Notes: generated from the sequence alone by a model not told the origin. DNA of 64,000 nucleotides from Eilatimonas milleporae (GCF_003688555.1 NZ_REFR01000015.1:124001-188000), one strand, 5' to 3'. Shown: positions 17,691 through 27,165, counted from the first letter of the stretch. Program-made: numbers and translations.

Positions 17691-17981
17691 ATGAGTATAA
17701 GAATCAGTGAATATGACGAGTATATCACTGAGTGTAATAAATATTACGTAAAAAATACAGAGGATATTAAAGCAGTATTGAAAGAAGCTGTCGCTATTGA
17801 ATACGGAAATTCCGGAGAGGTTTTCCCCATAGATAGCTATAATGAAAAAGAAAATGTACTAAGAGTTAAGTTTATTAACCCCAAAACTAATTCCCCAGGA
17901 ATAGCCCACATAGCTCAGGCAACGAATATTCCTTTAGAGAAAATTTACGTTAAGTCCAGATTATCCAAAACCGTTGGATAA
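17691..17981 (+). CDS. hypothetical protein in AT-rich islet
   Basis: A 96-residue protein I do not recognise. It begins MSIRISEYDEYITECNKYY and is rich in Lys, Asn, Ile and Glu, in strong contrast to the Ala/Arg-rich proteins around it. Codon use is AT-rich, consistent with recent transfer. It looks soluble, with no signal peptide or membrane segment. An ATG with weak purine-rich upstream sequence supports the start. Confidence 0.55.
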   Translation: MSIRISEYDEYITECNKYYVKNTEDIKAVLKEAVAIEYGNSGEVFPIDSYNEKENVLRVKFINPKTNSPGIAHIAQATNIPLEKIYVKSRLSKTVG

Positions 17982-17982
17982 G

Positions 17983-18207
17983 ATGGGGTTTATCCGAGAT
18001 ATATTTGGACGGTTATTCGGGATGAATAATGGGAGCCCCCTTCCTGGCCTCAGCACATGCGAAGCGGAAACCGGACAATCGGACAGCGTGCGTGAACCGG
18101 GCCCATCGTGTGCACAGGACTGGCGGGCGATGATCGCGAAATGGCGCGCTTCATCTGGACTGCCCGCATTTCAAAGGCAAGCGGACGCCCGGACATCGGG
18201 GCAATAA
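17983..18207 (+). CDS. small hypothetical open frame at islet edge
   Basis: A 74-codon frame beginning MGFIRDIFGRLFGMNNG directly after the previous gene's stop. An alternative TTG at 17974 overlaps that stop. The first part is AT-rich and hydrophobic, while the rest returns to high GC. It may be a chimera formed at the islet border rather than a functional gene. Confidence 0.3.
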   Translation: MGFIRDIFGRLFGMNNGSPLPGLSTCEAETGQSDSVREPGPSCAQDWRAMIAKWRASSGLPAFQRQADARTSGQ

Positions 18208-18216
18208 GTTCGCACG

Positions 18217-18372
18217 ATGGATAACGCCGTCAAATACCATTCAGAAAAAACGGCCCTTGAATATCCTGGTGCGTATCCGAGCTTCGTCAGGATAAACGGC
18301 CGCGGGTTTGCCGGGTCGGACATCGTTGATCTGCCCGAACGATTGTCGGGTAAAAACGGCCAAGGTGTCTGA
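18217..18372 (+). CDS. very short hypothetical open frame (51 codons)
   Basis: An open frame of 51 codons beginning MDNAVKYHSEK and including YPSFVRINGRGFAG. It has no clear ribosome-binding site and no known family. It may be a fragment of a larger decayed gene. Listed with low confidence. Confidence 0.2.
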   Translation: MDNAVKYHSEKTALEYPGAYPSFVRINGRGFAGSDIVDLPERLSGKNGQGV

Positions 18373-18429
18373 CGCCCCTTGCGGCAATTTCCTGGCCTGA
18401 CGACAGCTCATTGGCGGCGGGGGCTGGAG

Positions 18430-19386
18430 ATGATGCGGGTGTCCGGAATTAAAACAGTGGCGATCATCGGTGCGGGCCTGATCGGTCAGGGCTGGGCCAT
18501 CCGTTTTGCCATGGCCGGACTGACCGTGCGCGTCTATGACAAAAACCCCCGGACGATGACCCAATTCCATGCCCGGCTTTCCCAGGCTCTCTCGGATATG
18601 GCCGGTGAAGGCCTTTGCGACGACCCTCATGCGGTTTCAGCGAAAATAACGCTGACCACCGGCATCGAAAGCGCGGTAAGCGGGGCGGATTATGTGCAGG
18701 AGTCGGTTCCGGAACGGGTCGACGTCAAATGGAGTGTCTGCGCGGAAATTGACCGCTGTTTGTCCGCGCGCGCCCTTGTCGGCAGCTCCAGTTCCGGTAT
18801 TGCGGCTTCCGACTTTACGGCGGACCTCAAAAACCGCGAGCGGTTTTATGTGGTGCATCCGGTCAATCCTCCGCATCTGGTGCCCGTTGTGGAAATTGTT
18901 CCGGCTCCCTGGTCGGAGACCGCGAATATTCCCGTGCTGCGCGGCCTGATGGAAAGGCTCGGACAAAGCGCGGTGGTCGTGAACCGGGAAATAGAGGGTT
19001 TTATTCTCAATCGCCTGCAAGGGGCGCTTCTGAACGAGGCCTGGGCCCTCTATGAAGAGGGGTACGCCAGCGCGGCGGACATCGACCGCACGGTGCGGGA
19101 CGGCCTGGGGCGGCGCTGGGCGTTCATGGGACCGTTTGAGACGATCTCGCTCAATGCTCCGGACGGCATTAGGGATTACGCCTCCCGCCTTTCGTCCCTG
19201 TACCACAATATTGCCCTGTCCCGGCGCGCGCCCAAAGCCTGGTCCTTATCGACGGCGGAACGGTTGGCGAGGGAACTGGCGGGCGGGGCAAAAAGTCCGA
19301 ACCGCGCGCAAGCGCTTGCAAGGCGAAACAGGAAACTGATGCAGATTTCCAAACTCCATGAGCGCTGGAAAAAAGACGGTTCGTAA
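18430..19386 (+). CDS. 3-hydroxyacyl-CoA dehydrogenase family NAD-dependent oxidoreductase
   Basis: About 318 residues. The N-terminal Rossmann domain starts with VAIIGAGLIGQGWAIRFAMAG (Gly-rich NAD site). It continues through DYVQESVPERVDVK, a SSSSGI segment, and the conserved HPVNPPHLVPVVEIVP, with the catalytic His. The C-terminal helical domain has GFILNRLQGALLNEAW. The HPVNPPH form is typical of carnitine, hydroxybutyrate or L-gulonate dehydrogenase-like members rather than classical fatty-acid FadB. It leads a plus-strand run with the HpsN-like dehydrogenase (19 bases on) and an SDR. The start could be the ATG at 18430 or the next codon. Confidence 0.88.
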   Translation: MMRVSGIKTVAIIGAGLIGQGWAIRFAMAGLTVRVYDKNPRTMTQFHARLSQALSDMAGEGLCDDPHAVSAKITLTTGIESAVSGADYVQESVPERVDVKWSVCAEIDRCLSARALVGSSSSGIAASDFTADLKNRERFYVVHPVNPPHLVPVVEIVPAPWSETANIPVLRGLMERLGQSAVVVNREIEGFILNRLQGALLNEAWALYEEGYASAADIDRTVRDGLGRRWAFMGPFETISLNAPDGIRDYASRLSSLYHNIALSRRAPKAWSLSTAERLARELAGGAKSPNRAQALARRNRKLMQISKLHERWKKDGS

Positions 19387-19404
19387 ATCTGAAAGGAACA
19401 TTCA

Positions 19405-20724
19405 ATGGCCATCTGGCTGAAAAAGGCGGTGTCAGGCGACGTTCGAAAAGAAGACGACCGCAAGGTGCGAGACGCTGTCGAGGCTATCCTGGCCGATATT
19501 GAACAGCGCGGCGATGAAGCTGTGCGCGCGTTTTCCATCAGGTTTGATGGCTGGGACAGGCCGGACTACCGCCTGTCCGACAGTGAAATCGATCAATGCA
19601 TCGACAGTCTTGACAGGCAGGCCATTCAGGATATCGAGTTCGCCCAGAAGCAGGTCCGGAACTTTGCCGAGGAACAGCGCGGCGCTATCAGGGACATTGA
19701 GGTGGAAACCGTGCCCGGCGTCGTCCTCGGCCACAAAAACATTCCTGTCGATGCCGCCGGTTGTTATGTGCCGGGAGGCAAATACCCCTTGCTGGCCAGT
19801 GCGCACATGTCGGTGATCACGGCGAAGGTGGCGGGGGTGGGGCGTGTGGTAACGTGCGCGCCGCCGTTTGAAGGCAAACCCGCGCCGGCCATCGTCGCGG
19901 CCCAGGCCATGGCGGGCGCCGACGAAATCTACGCGCTTGGCGGCGTGCAGGCAATCGGGGCCATGGCGTTGGGCACCCAGGCAATCGGCTCCGTCAATAT
20001 GCTCGTAGGGCCGGGCAATGCCTTTGTGGCGGAAGCCAAACGCCAATTGTACGGGCGCGTCGGCATCGATCTGTTCGCCGGACCCACTGAAACCATGGTC
20101 ATTGCCGACGAAACCGTGGACGGGGAAATGTGTGCCACCGACCTCTTGGGGCAGGCCGAACACGGCCCGGACAGTCCCGCGATTTTTATCACCGACAGTG
20201 AAAAGCTGGCGCGAGACACCCTGTCGGAGGTTGAGCGTCTGCTGGAAATTCTGCCGACCCGAAACATTGCCTGCCAAGCCTGGGATCGATACGGCGAAGT
20301 CATTGTGTGCGAGGATCATGCGGACATGCTCCGGGTCGCCGACCATTACGCCAATGAGCATGTTCAGGTGATGACCAGCGACGATGAGTATTTTCTTCGG
20401 AATATGCGCAACTATGGCGCGCTTTTCATCGGCCCGCGCACCAATGTGGCATATGGCGACAAGGTGATCGGCACCAATCATACGCTGCCCACCAGAAAGG
20501 CGGCGCGCTACACAGGCGGCCTTTGGGTGGGTAAATTCCTGAAAACATGCACGTATCAGAAGGTTTTGACCGATGAGGCATCCGCACTGATGGGCGAATA
20601 TTGCAGCCGCCTGTGCGCGCTCGAGGGTTTTGCCGGGCATGGAGAGCAGGCCAATGTGAGGGTGCGCCGCTATGGCGGGCGCAACATCCCATATGCGGGG
20701 GCCGCGGAACCGCGAGGGGCATGA
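19405..20724 (+). CDS. histidinol dehydrogenase family enzyme, HpsN-like (sulfopropanediol dehydrogenase type)
   Basis: A 439-residue zinc/NAD dehydrogenase of the HisD superfamily. Marks are [86 protein letters not shown] and [20 protein letters not shown]. The last segment and the absence of any his genes nearby point to the catabolic branch that includes HpsN, which oxidises 2,3-dihydroxypropane-1-sulfonate. Other members act on different polyols, so the substrate is open. It is part of a three-gene dehydrogenase run. Confidence 0.85.
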   Translation: MAIWLKKAVSGDVRKEDDRKVRDAVEAILADIEQRGDEAVRAFSIRFDGWDRPDYRLSDSEIDQCIDSLDRQAIQDIEFAQKQVRNFAEEQRGAIRDIEVETVPGVVLGHKNIPVDAAGCYVPGGKYPLLASAHMSVITAKVAGVGRVVTCAPPFEGKPAPAIVAAQAMAGADEIYALGGVQAIGAMALGTQAIGSVNMLVGPGNAFVAEAKRQLYGRVGIDLFAGPTETMVIADETVDGEMCATDLLGQAEHGPDSPAIFITDSEKLARDTLSEVERLLEILPTRNIACQAWDRYGEVIVCEDHADMLRVADHYANEHVQVMTSDDEYFLRNMRNYGALFIGPRTNVAYGDKVIGTNHTLPTRKAARYTGGLWVGKFLKTCTYQKVLTDEASALMGEYCSRLCALEGFAGHGEQANVRVRRYGGRNIPYAGAAEPRGA

Positions 20725-20727
20725 CCG

Positions 20728-21498
20728 ATGACCGACGTCCGCCCGCGAACCCCTTCAATGCGCCTTGACGGCAAACGCGCGATCGTAACCGGCGCCGGGC
20801 GCGGTCTTGGCCGGGCGGCGGCAACGGCGCTGGCGGAAGCGGGAGCCCATGTCGCCCTTGCCGCGCGCAGCACCGACGAAATCGATGCGCTTGCCGAAGG
20901 TCTCAACTCGTCGGGTCTGTCCGCCGAAGCCGTCACGCTTGATGTGACGGACCTCGGCGCGGTTGAGGCCGCGTTCGCGCGTCATGAGCCTTTTCACATT
21001 CTGGTCAACAATGCCGGCACCAATCGCCCGAAACCCATGTGGGATGTCGGCGTGGATGACTATGATCTGGTCATGGGCCTCAACGTCAGGTCCGCCTATT
21101 TCGTTGCCCGGGCCTGTGCCCGGAAACTGATCGAAGAACGCCAGGCCGGATCGCTCATCCATATGGGCTCGCAGATGGGTCATGTCGGGGGCCAAAACCG
21201 CTCGCTCTATTGCGCTTCAAAGTGGGCCATTGAAGGGATGAGCAAGGCGTTTGCCCTGGATCTCGCCCCGTACAATATTCGCTCAAACGTCATCGCGCCG
21301 ACATTCGTTGAAACGCCCCTGACGAAGCCCTTTCTTGAGGACGCGCGTTTCAGGGAAAGCGTCCTCCGGAAAATTAAACTGGGTCGGGTGGGGCAACCCG
21401 AGGATGTGATGGGGGCGGTCGTTTTTCTTGCCGGTGATGCCTCGGCGTTGATGACGGGCAGCAGCATGCTGATCGACGGCGGCTGGACAGCGGATTAG
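20728..21498 (+). CDS. SDR-family NAD(P)-dependent oxidoreductase
   Basis: A 256-residue classical short-chain dehydrogenase. The cofactor site is TGAGRGLGRA, followed by NNAG, and the catalytic Ser region is HMGSQMGHVGG with YCASK (Tyr-x-x-x-Lys). The C-terminus PEDVMGAVVFLAGDASALMTG and DGGWTAD is typical. It starts four bases after the HpsN-like gene's stop and completes a run of three dehydrogenases. Substrate unknown; a hydroxy acid or polyol is plausible from context. Confidence 0.9.
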   Translation: MTDVRPRTPSMRLDGKRAIVTGAGRGLGRAAATALAEAGAHVALAARSTDEIDALAEGLNSSGLSAEAVTLDVTDLGAVEAAFARHEPFHILVNNAGTNRPKPMWDVGVDDYDLVMGLNVRSAYFVARACARKLIEERQAGSLIHMGSQMGHVGGQNRSLYCASKWAIEGMSKAFALDLAPYNIRSNVIAPTFVETPLTKPFLEDARFRESVLRKIKLGRVGQPEDVMGAVVFLAGDASALMTGSSMLIDGGWTAD

Positions 21499-21605
21499 GA
21501 TGCGGCGCTCAATACTGGCGCGCCGGTGGGGTGAGATCCGGTCCATCACGCCCTGCCCATAACGTTCTGTCCATCATGTCCTATACGGGGACGACAACGC
21601 TTCTT

Positions 21606-22217
21606 TTACAGGGACTCGAACTGGGCCCTTGAAATTGAAATCCAGGGCATGGCCCGGCCGAGGCGCTCTTCAAATGCCAGGATTTCCGCATAATCCTCCC
21701 GCACGATCATCGACACTTCATCCAGGCCCTGGATCAGGATTTTCTTGTGATAGTCCGTTAGCGAAAAGCCGATCCTTCGATTCTCGGCAATGATCAGCTC
21801 GCCCGCTGCGATATCGACGGTAAGCCGGCGGTTTTGACGGGCACGCGCTTCGATTTCGGCCATCTCCGCATCGGTCGGCTCTATGGGGAGCAAACCGTTG
21901 CGCAGGCAGTTCTGGCGGAAAATTTCCCCAAAGCTTCGGGCAATGATGCACCGAATGCCCAGGTCAGCCAGCGCCCAAACGGCCTGTTCACGGCTGGACC
22001 CGATACCGAAATTGCGGCCGGCCACCAGAATTGACCGGCCTTCATATTCAGACTTGTTGAGCGCAAAGTCGGGCTCGGCGGTTCTGCGTTCGTAAAAGGC
22101 ATATTTTCCCAGGCCGGATTTCTCCAGCAGCAGCAAAAACCGCGCGGGAAAGATGACATCGGTGTCGATATTGTCTTCCAGGAGTGGCAGTGGAATCGAG
22201 GAAATAACAGCGCTCAT
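21606..22217 (-). CDS. leuD: LeuD-type hydro-lyase small subunit (3-isopropylmalate dehydratase family)
   Basis: A 203-residue aconitase-swivel domain protein: DNIDTDVIFPARFLLL, then VAGRNFGIGSSREQAVWALADLGIRCIIARSFGEIFRQNC. Its start overlaps the leuC stop by four bases, so the two subunits are coupled. The length and motifs fit LeuD. However, no leuA or leuB is nearby and the neighbours are catabolic, so it may hydrate or dehydrate a different substituted malate or maleate. The symbol reflects the family, not a proven substrate. Confidence 0.88.
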   Translation of the reverse strand: MSAVISSIPLPLLEDNIDTDVIFPARFLLLLEKSGLGKYAFYERRTAEPDFALNKSEYEGRSILVAGRNFGIGSSREQAVWALADLGIRCIIARSFGEIFRQNCLRNGLLPIEPTDAEMAEIEARARQNRRLTVDIAAGELIIAENRRIGFSLTDYHKKILIQGLDEVSMIVREDYAEILAFEERLGRAMPWISISRAQFESL

Positions 22218-23623
22218 GGTTCAAGGAGCTCCCTGACGTCCGTGATACAGCCTTTGACGGCCGCCGCCGCCGCCATGGCCGGGCTCATCAGGTGGGTGCG
22301 CCCGCCAACGCCCTGACGCCCTTCAAAGTTCCGGTTCGATGTCGAGGCGCAGCGCTGTCCGGGCTGAAGCCGATCGTCATTCATGCCCACACACATCGAA
22401 CACCCCGAATGACGCCACTCAAAACCGGCCGCCTTAAAAAGGGTATGCAGCCCCTTTTCCTCGGCGGCCTTTCGCACGGCCATGGAACCGGGGACGACAA
22501 TCGCCTTGACATGCCGGGCCACTTTCCGGCCGTCGATTATCCGGGCCGCGGCCTGCAAATCCTCCAGCCGGCCGTTGGTGCAGGACCCGATAAAGACATG
22601 GTCAACGGGAACATTCTGAATTGGCGTATTCGGCTCCAGGCCCATATAGGCCAGGCTTTTGCGAATGCGGTCCCGCTCTTTCGGGTCGGCAATGACCGAC
22701 GGGTCGGGGGTTCTCTGATCAATGTTTATGGTGAGGTCCGGGCTGGTGCCCCAGGAGACATGCGGCGCGATTTCGCGGACATCCAGGTCGATTTCCCGGT
22801 CAAAAACCGCATCGTCATCCGATTTCAGCGAACGCCAACAGGTTACGGCCCGGTCCCAATTGGCGCCTTGCGGTGCAAGCGGCCTGCCTTTGAGGTAATC
22901 GATGGTTTTCCCGTCCGGCGCTATGATCCCGATCCGGCTGCCGGCCTCGATCGTCATGTTGCAGAGCGTCATGCGTTCTTCCATCGAGAGCCCTGCCACC
23001 GCCGGGCCGGCGTATTCGATGGCATGGCCGATCCCGATCCCGGTGCCGTGGCGCGCTATCAGAGAAAGAATGACGTCCTTGGCATAAACCCCATGCGGCA
23101 ACGACCCCGACAGGGTGACGCGCATGGTTTTCTGCCGCGTCAGTCTCAGGCACTGGGTTCTGAAAACGCTGACGCATTCGGATGCCCCGATGCCAAACGC
23201 GATACAGCCGAATGCCCCGTGCGTGCTCGTATGGCTGTCGCCGCACACCAGGGTGGTTCCCGGCAGAGTGAACCCGACCTCCGGACCAATGACATGGACG
23301 ATCCCGTGACGGTCACCGTCAAGCGGCAGGTATTTGAGACCGTATTTTTGTGCGTTTTCAATCAGTCGTTCCACCTGCTTTCTGGCGAGCCCGTCTTTCA
23401 GGGACGGTGTCTCGCGGTCCGTTGGAACAGCATGATCCGCAACGCAGAGGTGTGCGTCTGCACGGTGAATGCGCGCCCGTGATGTGTCCAGCGCCAGAAA
23501 CGACTGCGGTGTGGAAACTTCCTGCACCAGATGCCGGTCGATATAGAGAAGAGTCGCGCCGTCGTCATAGTGGCGGACGGCGTGTGCGTCCCAAATTTTC
23601 TCGTAAAGCGTCGCGCCCGCCAA
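22214..23623 (-). CDS. leuC: LeuC-type hydro-lyase large subunit (3-isopropylmalate dehydratase family)
   Basis: Large, [4Fe-4S]-binding subunit of an aconitase-superfamily dehydratase. Features are ATLYEKIWDAHAV at the N-terminus, CGDSHTSTHGAFG, FIGSCTNGRLEDLQAA and HSGCSMCVGMNDD, supplying three cluster cysteines. I chose the TTG at 23623 because GGGAGG lies just upstream and it gives 469 residues, the normal LeuC length. The first ATG, at 23695, would add 24 unlikely residues and has no ribosome-binding site. It forms an operon with the small subunit and is divergent from the TonB receptor gene. Confidence 0.9.
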   Translation of the reverse strand: MAGATLYEKIWDAHAVRHYDDGATLLYIDRHLVQEVSTPQSFLALDTSRARIHRADAHLCVADHAVPTDRETPSLKDGLARKQVERLIENAQKYGLKYLPLDGDRHGIVHVIGPEVGFTLPGTTLVCGDSHTSTHGAFGCIAFGIGASECVSVFRTQCLRLTRQKTMRVTLSGSLPHGVYAKDVILSLIARHGTGIGIGHAIEYAGPAVAGLSMEERMTLCNMTIEAGSRIGIIAPDGKTIDYLKGRPLAPQGANWDRAVTCWRSLKSDDDAVFDREIDLDVREIAPHVSWGTSPDLTINIDQRTPDPSVIADPKERDRIRKSLAYMGLEPNTPIQNVPVDHVFIGSCTNGRLEDLQAAARIIDGRKVARHVKAIVVPGSMAVRKAAEEKGLHTLFKAAGFEWRHSGCSMCVGMNDDRLQPGQRCASTSNRNFEGRQGVGGRTHLMSPAMAAAAAVKGCITDVRELLEP

Positions 23624-23939
23624 AACCGCCTCCCTGGTCAATTTGTGTCTGCAGTGACAAGCGGAACGGGAGCCGTTCGTCGCCCGGTCCGGCATGGCAA
23701 AAAATCAAATAACTGTATATTTTAGCTAAATGTTTTTTCTCTATATGCCGGCTGGCCCCACATAAATCGGCGGCTGGTTTTGATGCTTATTACAGGCGCG
23801 GTCGCCAATGACAGTGCAGAACAGTTGTTGTTCGACTGACGAAAATTCAAAGCTTGTTCGTTAGGAATTCACAGGTCGGTTCGGTTCCAATTGTTTCCAG
23901 AGGAGAGCTTTACTTAACTGGACCCACGGGGAGGGGCTT
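23624..23939. promoter_or_regulatory. divergent promoter region between leuC and the TonB receptor
   Basis: About 315 bases. The left half includes the unused longer leuC frame. At 23700-23750 the DNA is AT-rich, with a 10-bp perfect palindrome TTTAGCTAAA at 23721-23730 that could be an operator. No gene is seen. Confidence 0.4.
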
Positions 23940-26405
23940 GTGAAATCTTTTTTATTGATGACAACGGCGCTGGCGCCGCTGATTGGAATATCGACAGGCG
24001 CCGCTTTGGCCCAGAGCTCGGCCCCGGCTGGTTCTGAAGAGTTTATGATGGAAGAAATCACGGTCTCCGCGCGGCGACGCCTGGAGACGCTGCAAGATGT
24101 TCCGATTGCCGTCGATGTTCTGACAGCCGAACAGATCAGGGCGCGCGGTATCAACACCACGGAAGATGTGGCGAAATTCACGTCGGGCCTGGTGTTTGAC
24201 CAGGGCATCAGCCTACAGGACACACGGCCGGTTATTCGCGGCCTGCCGGCGACACGGGGCCGGCCGCCCGTGGGTGTGCTGCTTGACGGTATCGATGTCA
24301 GTTCGGAGTCGCTTGGAAACGCCGGCGGCGGGTCTCTGTTGAACCAGCGACTGCTTGATCTGGAGCGTATCGAAGTCGTCAAGGGACCGCAGTCAGCCTT
24401 GTATGGGCGCGCCGCTTTCGCCGGCGCCGTCAATTATGTAACCAAGCGTCCGGGTGATGAATTCGAGGGTGAGGTAAACGCCTCATACGGGCGCTTCGGC
24501 ACCTTTGATATCGGTGGGGCGATCAGCGGGCCCATTTCGGACACACTTGGTTTCCGGTTGAATGCGGTACATGCTGAATTTGACGGCGACTATGATAACC
24601 CTGTGACGGGCGCGGATCTGAACGGGTTTTCGAACACGGGCGGATCTGCGGCCCTGGAACTGGACAATAAGGGCGTCAATATCTTTGCACGGGTTTCATA
24701 CTCCGAATATGAAGCTGACCAGCGCGCCATCCAGAATGTAAGCGGATTTACCGGGGGCGTGTCCCGCCCCGGACCGGACACACCCGAGGGCCAGGCCGTG
24801 GCAGCGGCGGTCGCGGGCGGTGTCCTTGAGTTCCCGCTTGCCTCCAATGTGCCGCCGGCGGGTGACCTGTCGTTCACGGGTGTAACGGGATACTCCATCG
24901 ACCCCAGAACAGGGCGGGATTTTCCGGGGTCCGACGGGTCGATTTTCTCGGTGACGGTCAACGTGTCCGTTGATCTTGAGGGCGCCGAACTTGTGTACAA
25001 TGGCGGTTATGTCAAACAGGACGAGCGGCTGGTTTACGACGGTGACTTCTTTGGCCTGCCGCTGGCAAGCTTCCCGGACGGCGAGGTGGAACCGCTCAAT
25101 ATTTTCGATGTGGTCGACTTTGACAACACCGTGGAAATCAACAGCCAGGAAGTCCGCCTGCAGAATTTTGGCGAAGATGCATTCCGCTGGGCGGTCGGCG
25201 CGCTTTACTGGTCCTCCGACATGGATCAGACAAACCGCTCCCTGCGGGCTTTTTCCGGCTTTCCATTCACTGGTTCACCGGATATCGCCAACTTCTCCCC
25301 AACCAGTATTTTCCTGAATTCGGTTATTCCTGAATCACCCTTTGGCCGCGATATCGAGAGCGTCTCGGTGTATGGCCTGGTCGAGTATGATCTGACGGAA
25401 CGGCTGACCGTCAGTGCGGAGTCCCGCTATGTGGACGAATCGACGACCGTCATTCGCTCCGACTTCCTACAGGCGGCATTCGCGCCCATTCCGGCCGGGT
25501 TCGTCAATGGCGTCCAGGAAGAATCCATCGATGACGCGGAGTTTTTGCCAAAACTCACCGTTTCCTATGCCGCCGGTGACAATCTGAATCTCTATGCCTC
25601 TGTCGCGAAAGGTTTCAAGCCGGCCGGCGTCAGTGAACTGGACTTCGGGTCGCAACTCGCCGACAGCCGGTTTGACGCGGAAAAAGTGTGGAACTATGAG
25701 TTTGGCCTGAAGGGCAGCACGGCTGACAGGCAGCTTGCTTACAGCGCCGCCATATTCTACATGGACTGGACGGACCGGCAGGTGAGCCAGCTGCTGGAGG
25801 ATCCCGATGCGCCGGCCGGTTTCAGGGCGACGGTTCAAAATGCCAGCGGTGCTGAAGTGCTCGGCTTCGAGGCCTCTTTCATATATCGCCCCTCGGCGGT
25901 GCCGGGACTGACGATTGACGCCGCATACACCTATCTCGATACGGAATTCACCGATTTCACCATTCTGTCCAACAGCGGTTTTGTTGTAACCGAGGCGGCA
26001 AATTGTACGGTGGTCACCGTCGGGGACAGCAATGTGTGCGAGGTGACCTATAACGGCAACCGGCTTGAGCGCGCACCAAAGCATCAGCTGGTCTCGAACC
26101 TTTCCTATGTGACGGAAGTGTCGCAAGGCATTGACCTCGTGCTGGGCGTCAACCTGCAATATCAGGGCTCCCGTTTCCTCACGCAGGCCAACCGGATAAC
26201 CCTGCCGAGTTTTGTGAACATGGATGCGCAGGTCGGTCTCCAGTTTGAGGACGTTCTGGTGCAGGCATATGTGCAGAACCTGACCAACCAGGACGCTGTC
26301 CGGACCGCGCAAAACAACTTTGACCTCGCCAGCTTCGGCCGGGCGGTCAATGTCTACGCGCCGCCGCGCCGTGTGTTCGGTTTGCGTGGCGGCATCCGTT
26401 TCTAA
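23940..26405 (+). CDS. TonB-dependent outer-membrane receptor
   Basis: An 821-residue receptor. The signal peptide MKSFLLMTTALAPLIGI ends near ALAQS. A plug domain follows (ITVSARRRLETLQDVPIAVDVL, then DTRPVIRGL, RIEVVKGPQSALYGRAAFAGAVNYVTKRP), then a 22-strand barrel ending LRGGIRF. The GTG start at 23940 is preceded by a strong GGGAGGGG site. It resembles the sphingomonad-type receptors that import plant or aromatic compounds as much as siderophores. It precedes a fibrillin-like gene and lies among catabolic genes, so it probably takes up the pathway substrate. No FecR/FecI pair is present. Confidence 0.92.
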   Translation: MKSFLLMTTALAPLIGISTGAALAQSSAPAGSEEFMMEEITVSARRRLETLQDVPIAVDVLTAEQIRARGINTTEDVAKFTSGLVFDQGISLQDTRPVIRGLPATRGRPPVGVLLDGIDVSSESLGNAGGGSLLNQRLLDLERIEVVKGPQSALYGRAAFAGAVNYVTKRPGDEFEGEVNASYGRFGTFDIGGAISGPISDTLGFRLNAVHAEFDGDYDNPVTGADLNGFSNTGGSAALELDNKGVNIFARVSYSEYEADQRAIQNVSGFTGGVSRPGPDTPEGQAVAAAVAGGVLEFPLASNVPPAGDLSFTGVTGYSIDPRTGRDFPGSDGSIFSVTVNVSVDLEGAELVYNGGYVKQDERLVYDGDFFGLPLASFPDGEVEPLNIFDVVDFDNTVEINSQEVRLQNFGEDAFRWAVGALYWSSDMDQTNRSLRAFSGFPFTGSPDIANFSPTSIFLNSVIPESPFGRDIESVSVYGLVEYDLTERLTVSAESRYVDESTTVIRSDFLQAAFAPIPAGFVNGVQEESIDDAEFLPKLTVSYAAGDNLNLYASVAKGFKPAGVSELDFGSQLADSRFDAEKVWNYEFGLKGSTADRQLAYSAAIFYMDWTDRQVSQLLEDPDAPAGFRATVQNASGAEVLGFEASFIYRPSAVPGLTIDAAYTYLDTEFTDFTILSNSGFVVTEAANCTVVTVGDSNVCEVTYNGNRLERAPKHQLVSNLSYVTEVSQGIDLVLGVNLQYQGSRFLTQANRITLPSFVNMDAQVGLQFEDVLVQAYVQNLTNQDAVRTAQNNFDLASFGRAVNVYAPPRRVFGLRGGIRF

Positions 26406-26490
26406 CGGGAACCCCCATGGACACGGACAAGGGCGCTTTCACGTCCTTATCCGCCGGGGCTTTTGCTCAATTGTAACAAGGAACACAGGA

Positions 26491-27165
26491 ATGTCTGAGG
26501 TTACAGCGCTTAAAACCAGACTGAGGGAAGCGATCTCCAACTGCCGGCCCGACGGAACATATGAAGATGCCGTATATGACGAAATACATGCACTGATAGA
26601 AAAGGTCGTTCCACATACGCCGACGCCCAGCCCGTATGAAAATCAGGGCTATGTAGAATCGCCGTGGGGCTCCGAATATGCCCAGTTTGGCCCCCGGCAC
26701 ACGGCAGGCAAGCCGATAAGACACGAGACTAACCTGGCATTGCAGTCATTCTCGGTCTTTCCCAAAAGCCCCATCAAGGTGGAGGATATCGATCAGGAAA
26801 TCCGGGTTGACGGCAACCACTACAACAATGTCAGTCAGATAACGACTGTCGACGGGACCTATCCCGCCACATTGATTGTATGGGGCAGGTATAATCTCCT
26901 GCCCGAGGAACCCATGCGCTATGTGGTCGACTTTTTCTCGGTCGAGCTCGTTCCCAATGAGGAGGGTGTCGACCCGGATGCGTTTCGCGCCGCTTATGGG
27001 CTGGAGCCCGGCTCCGATTTACGCCGGGACCTGAAGCGATCGCCAAAACTCCATTCCGATGTCGTGTATTGCGATGACGACATGCGCATCAACTATGGCA
27101 GTCTGGGCGGTATCTATGTCTTGCGCCGATTGCACAGCGAAGGCAAGTCAGTCAGCTTTGCCTGA
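26491..27165 (+). CDS. PAP/fibrillin-like protein of unknown function
   Basis: A 224-residue soluble protein. The start at 26491 follows AGGA by a few bases. The N-terminus (VTALKTRLREAISNC) and C-terminus (YCDDDMRINYGSLGGIYVLRR) recall the plastid-lipid-associated/fibrillin domain, whose end usually reads as a DxxLRIxRG...FVL pattern. The middle (QEIRVDGNHYNNVSQI) has no catalytic motif I can name. It is 86 bases after the TonB receptor and is followed by a strong terminator, so the two form one transcript. The function may be binding of a hydrophobic ligand, by inference only. Confidence 0.5.
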   Translation: MSEVTALKTRLREAISNCRPDGTYEDAVYDEIHALIEKVVPHTPTPSPYENQGYVESPWGSEYAQFGPRHTAGKPIRHETNLALQSFSVFPKSPIKVEDIDQEIRVDGNHYNNVSQITTVDGTYPATLIVWGRYNLLPEEPMRYVVDFFSVELVPNEEGVDPDAFRAAYGLEPGSDLRRDLKRSPKLHSDVVYCDDDMRINYGSLGGIYVLRRLHSEGKSVSFA

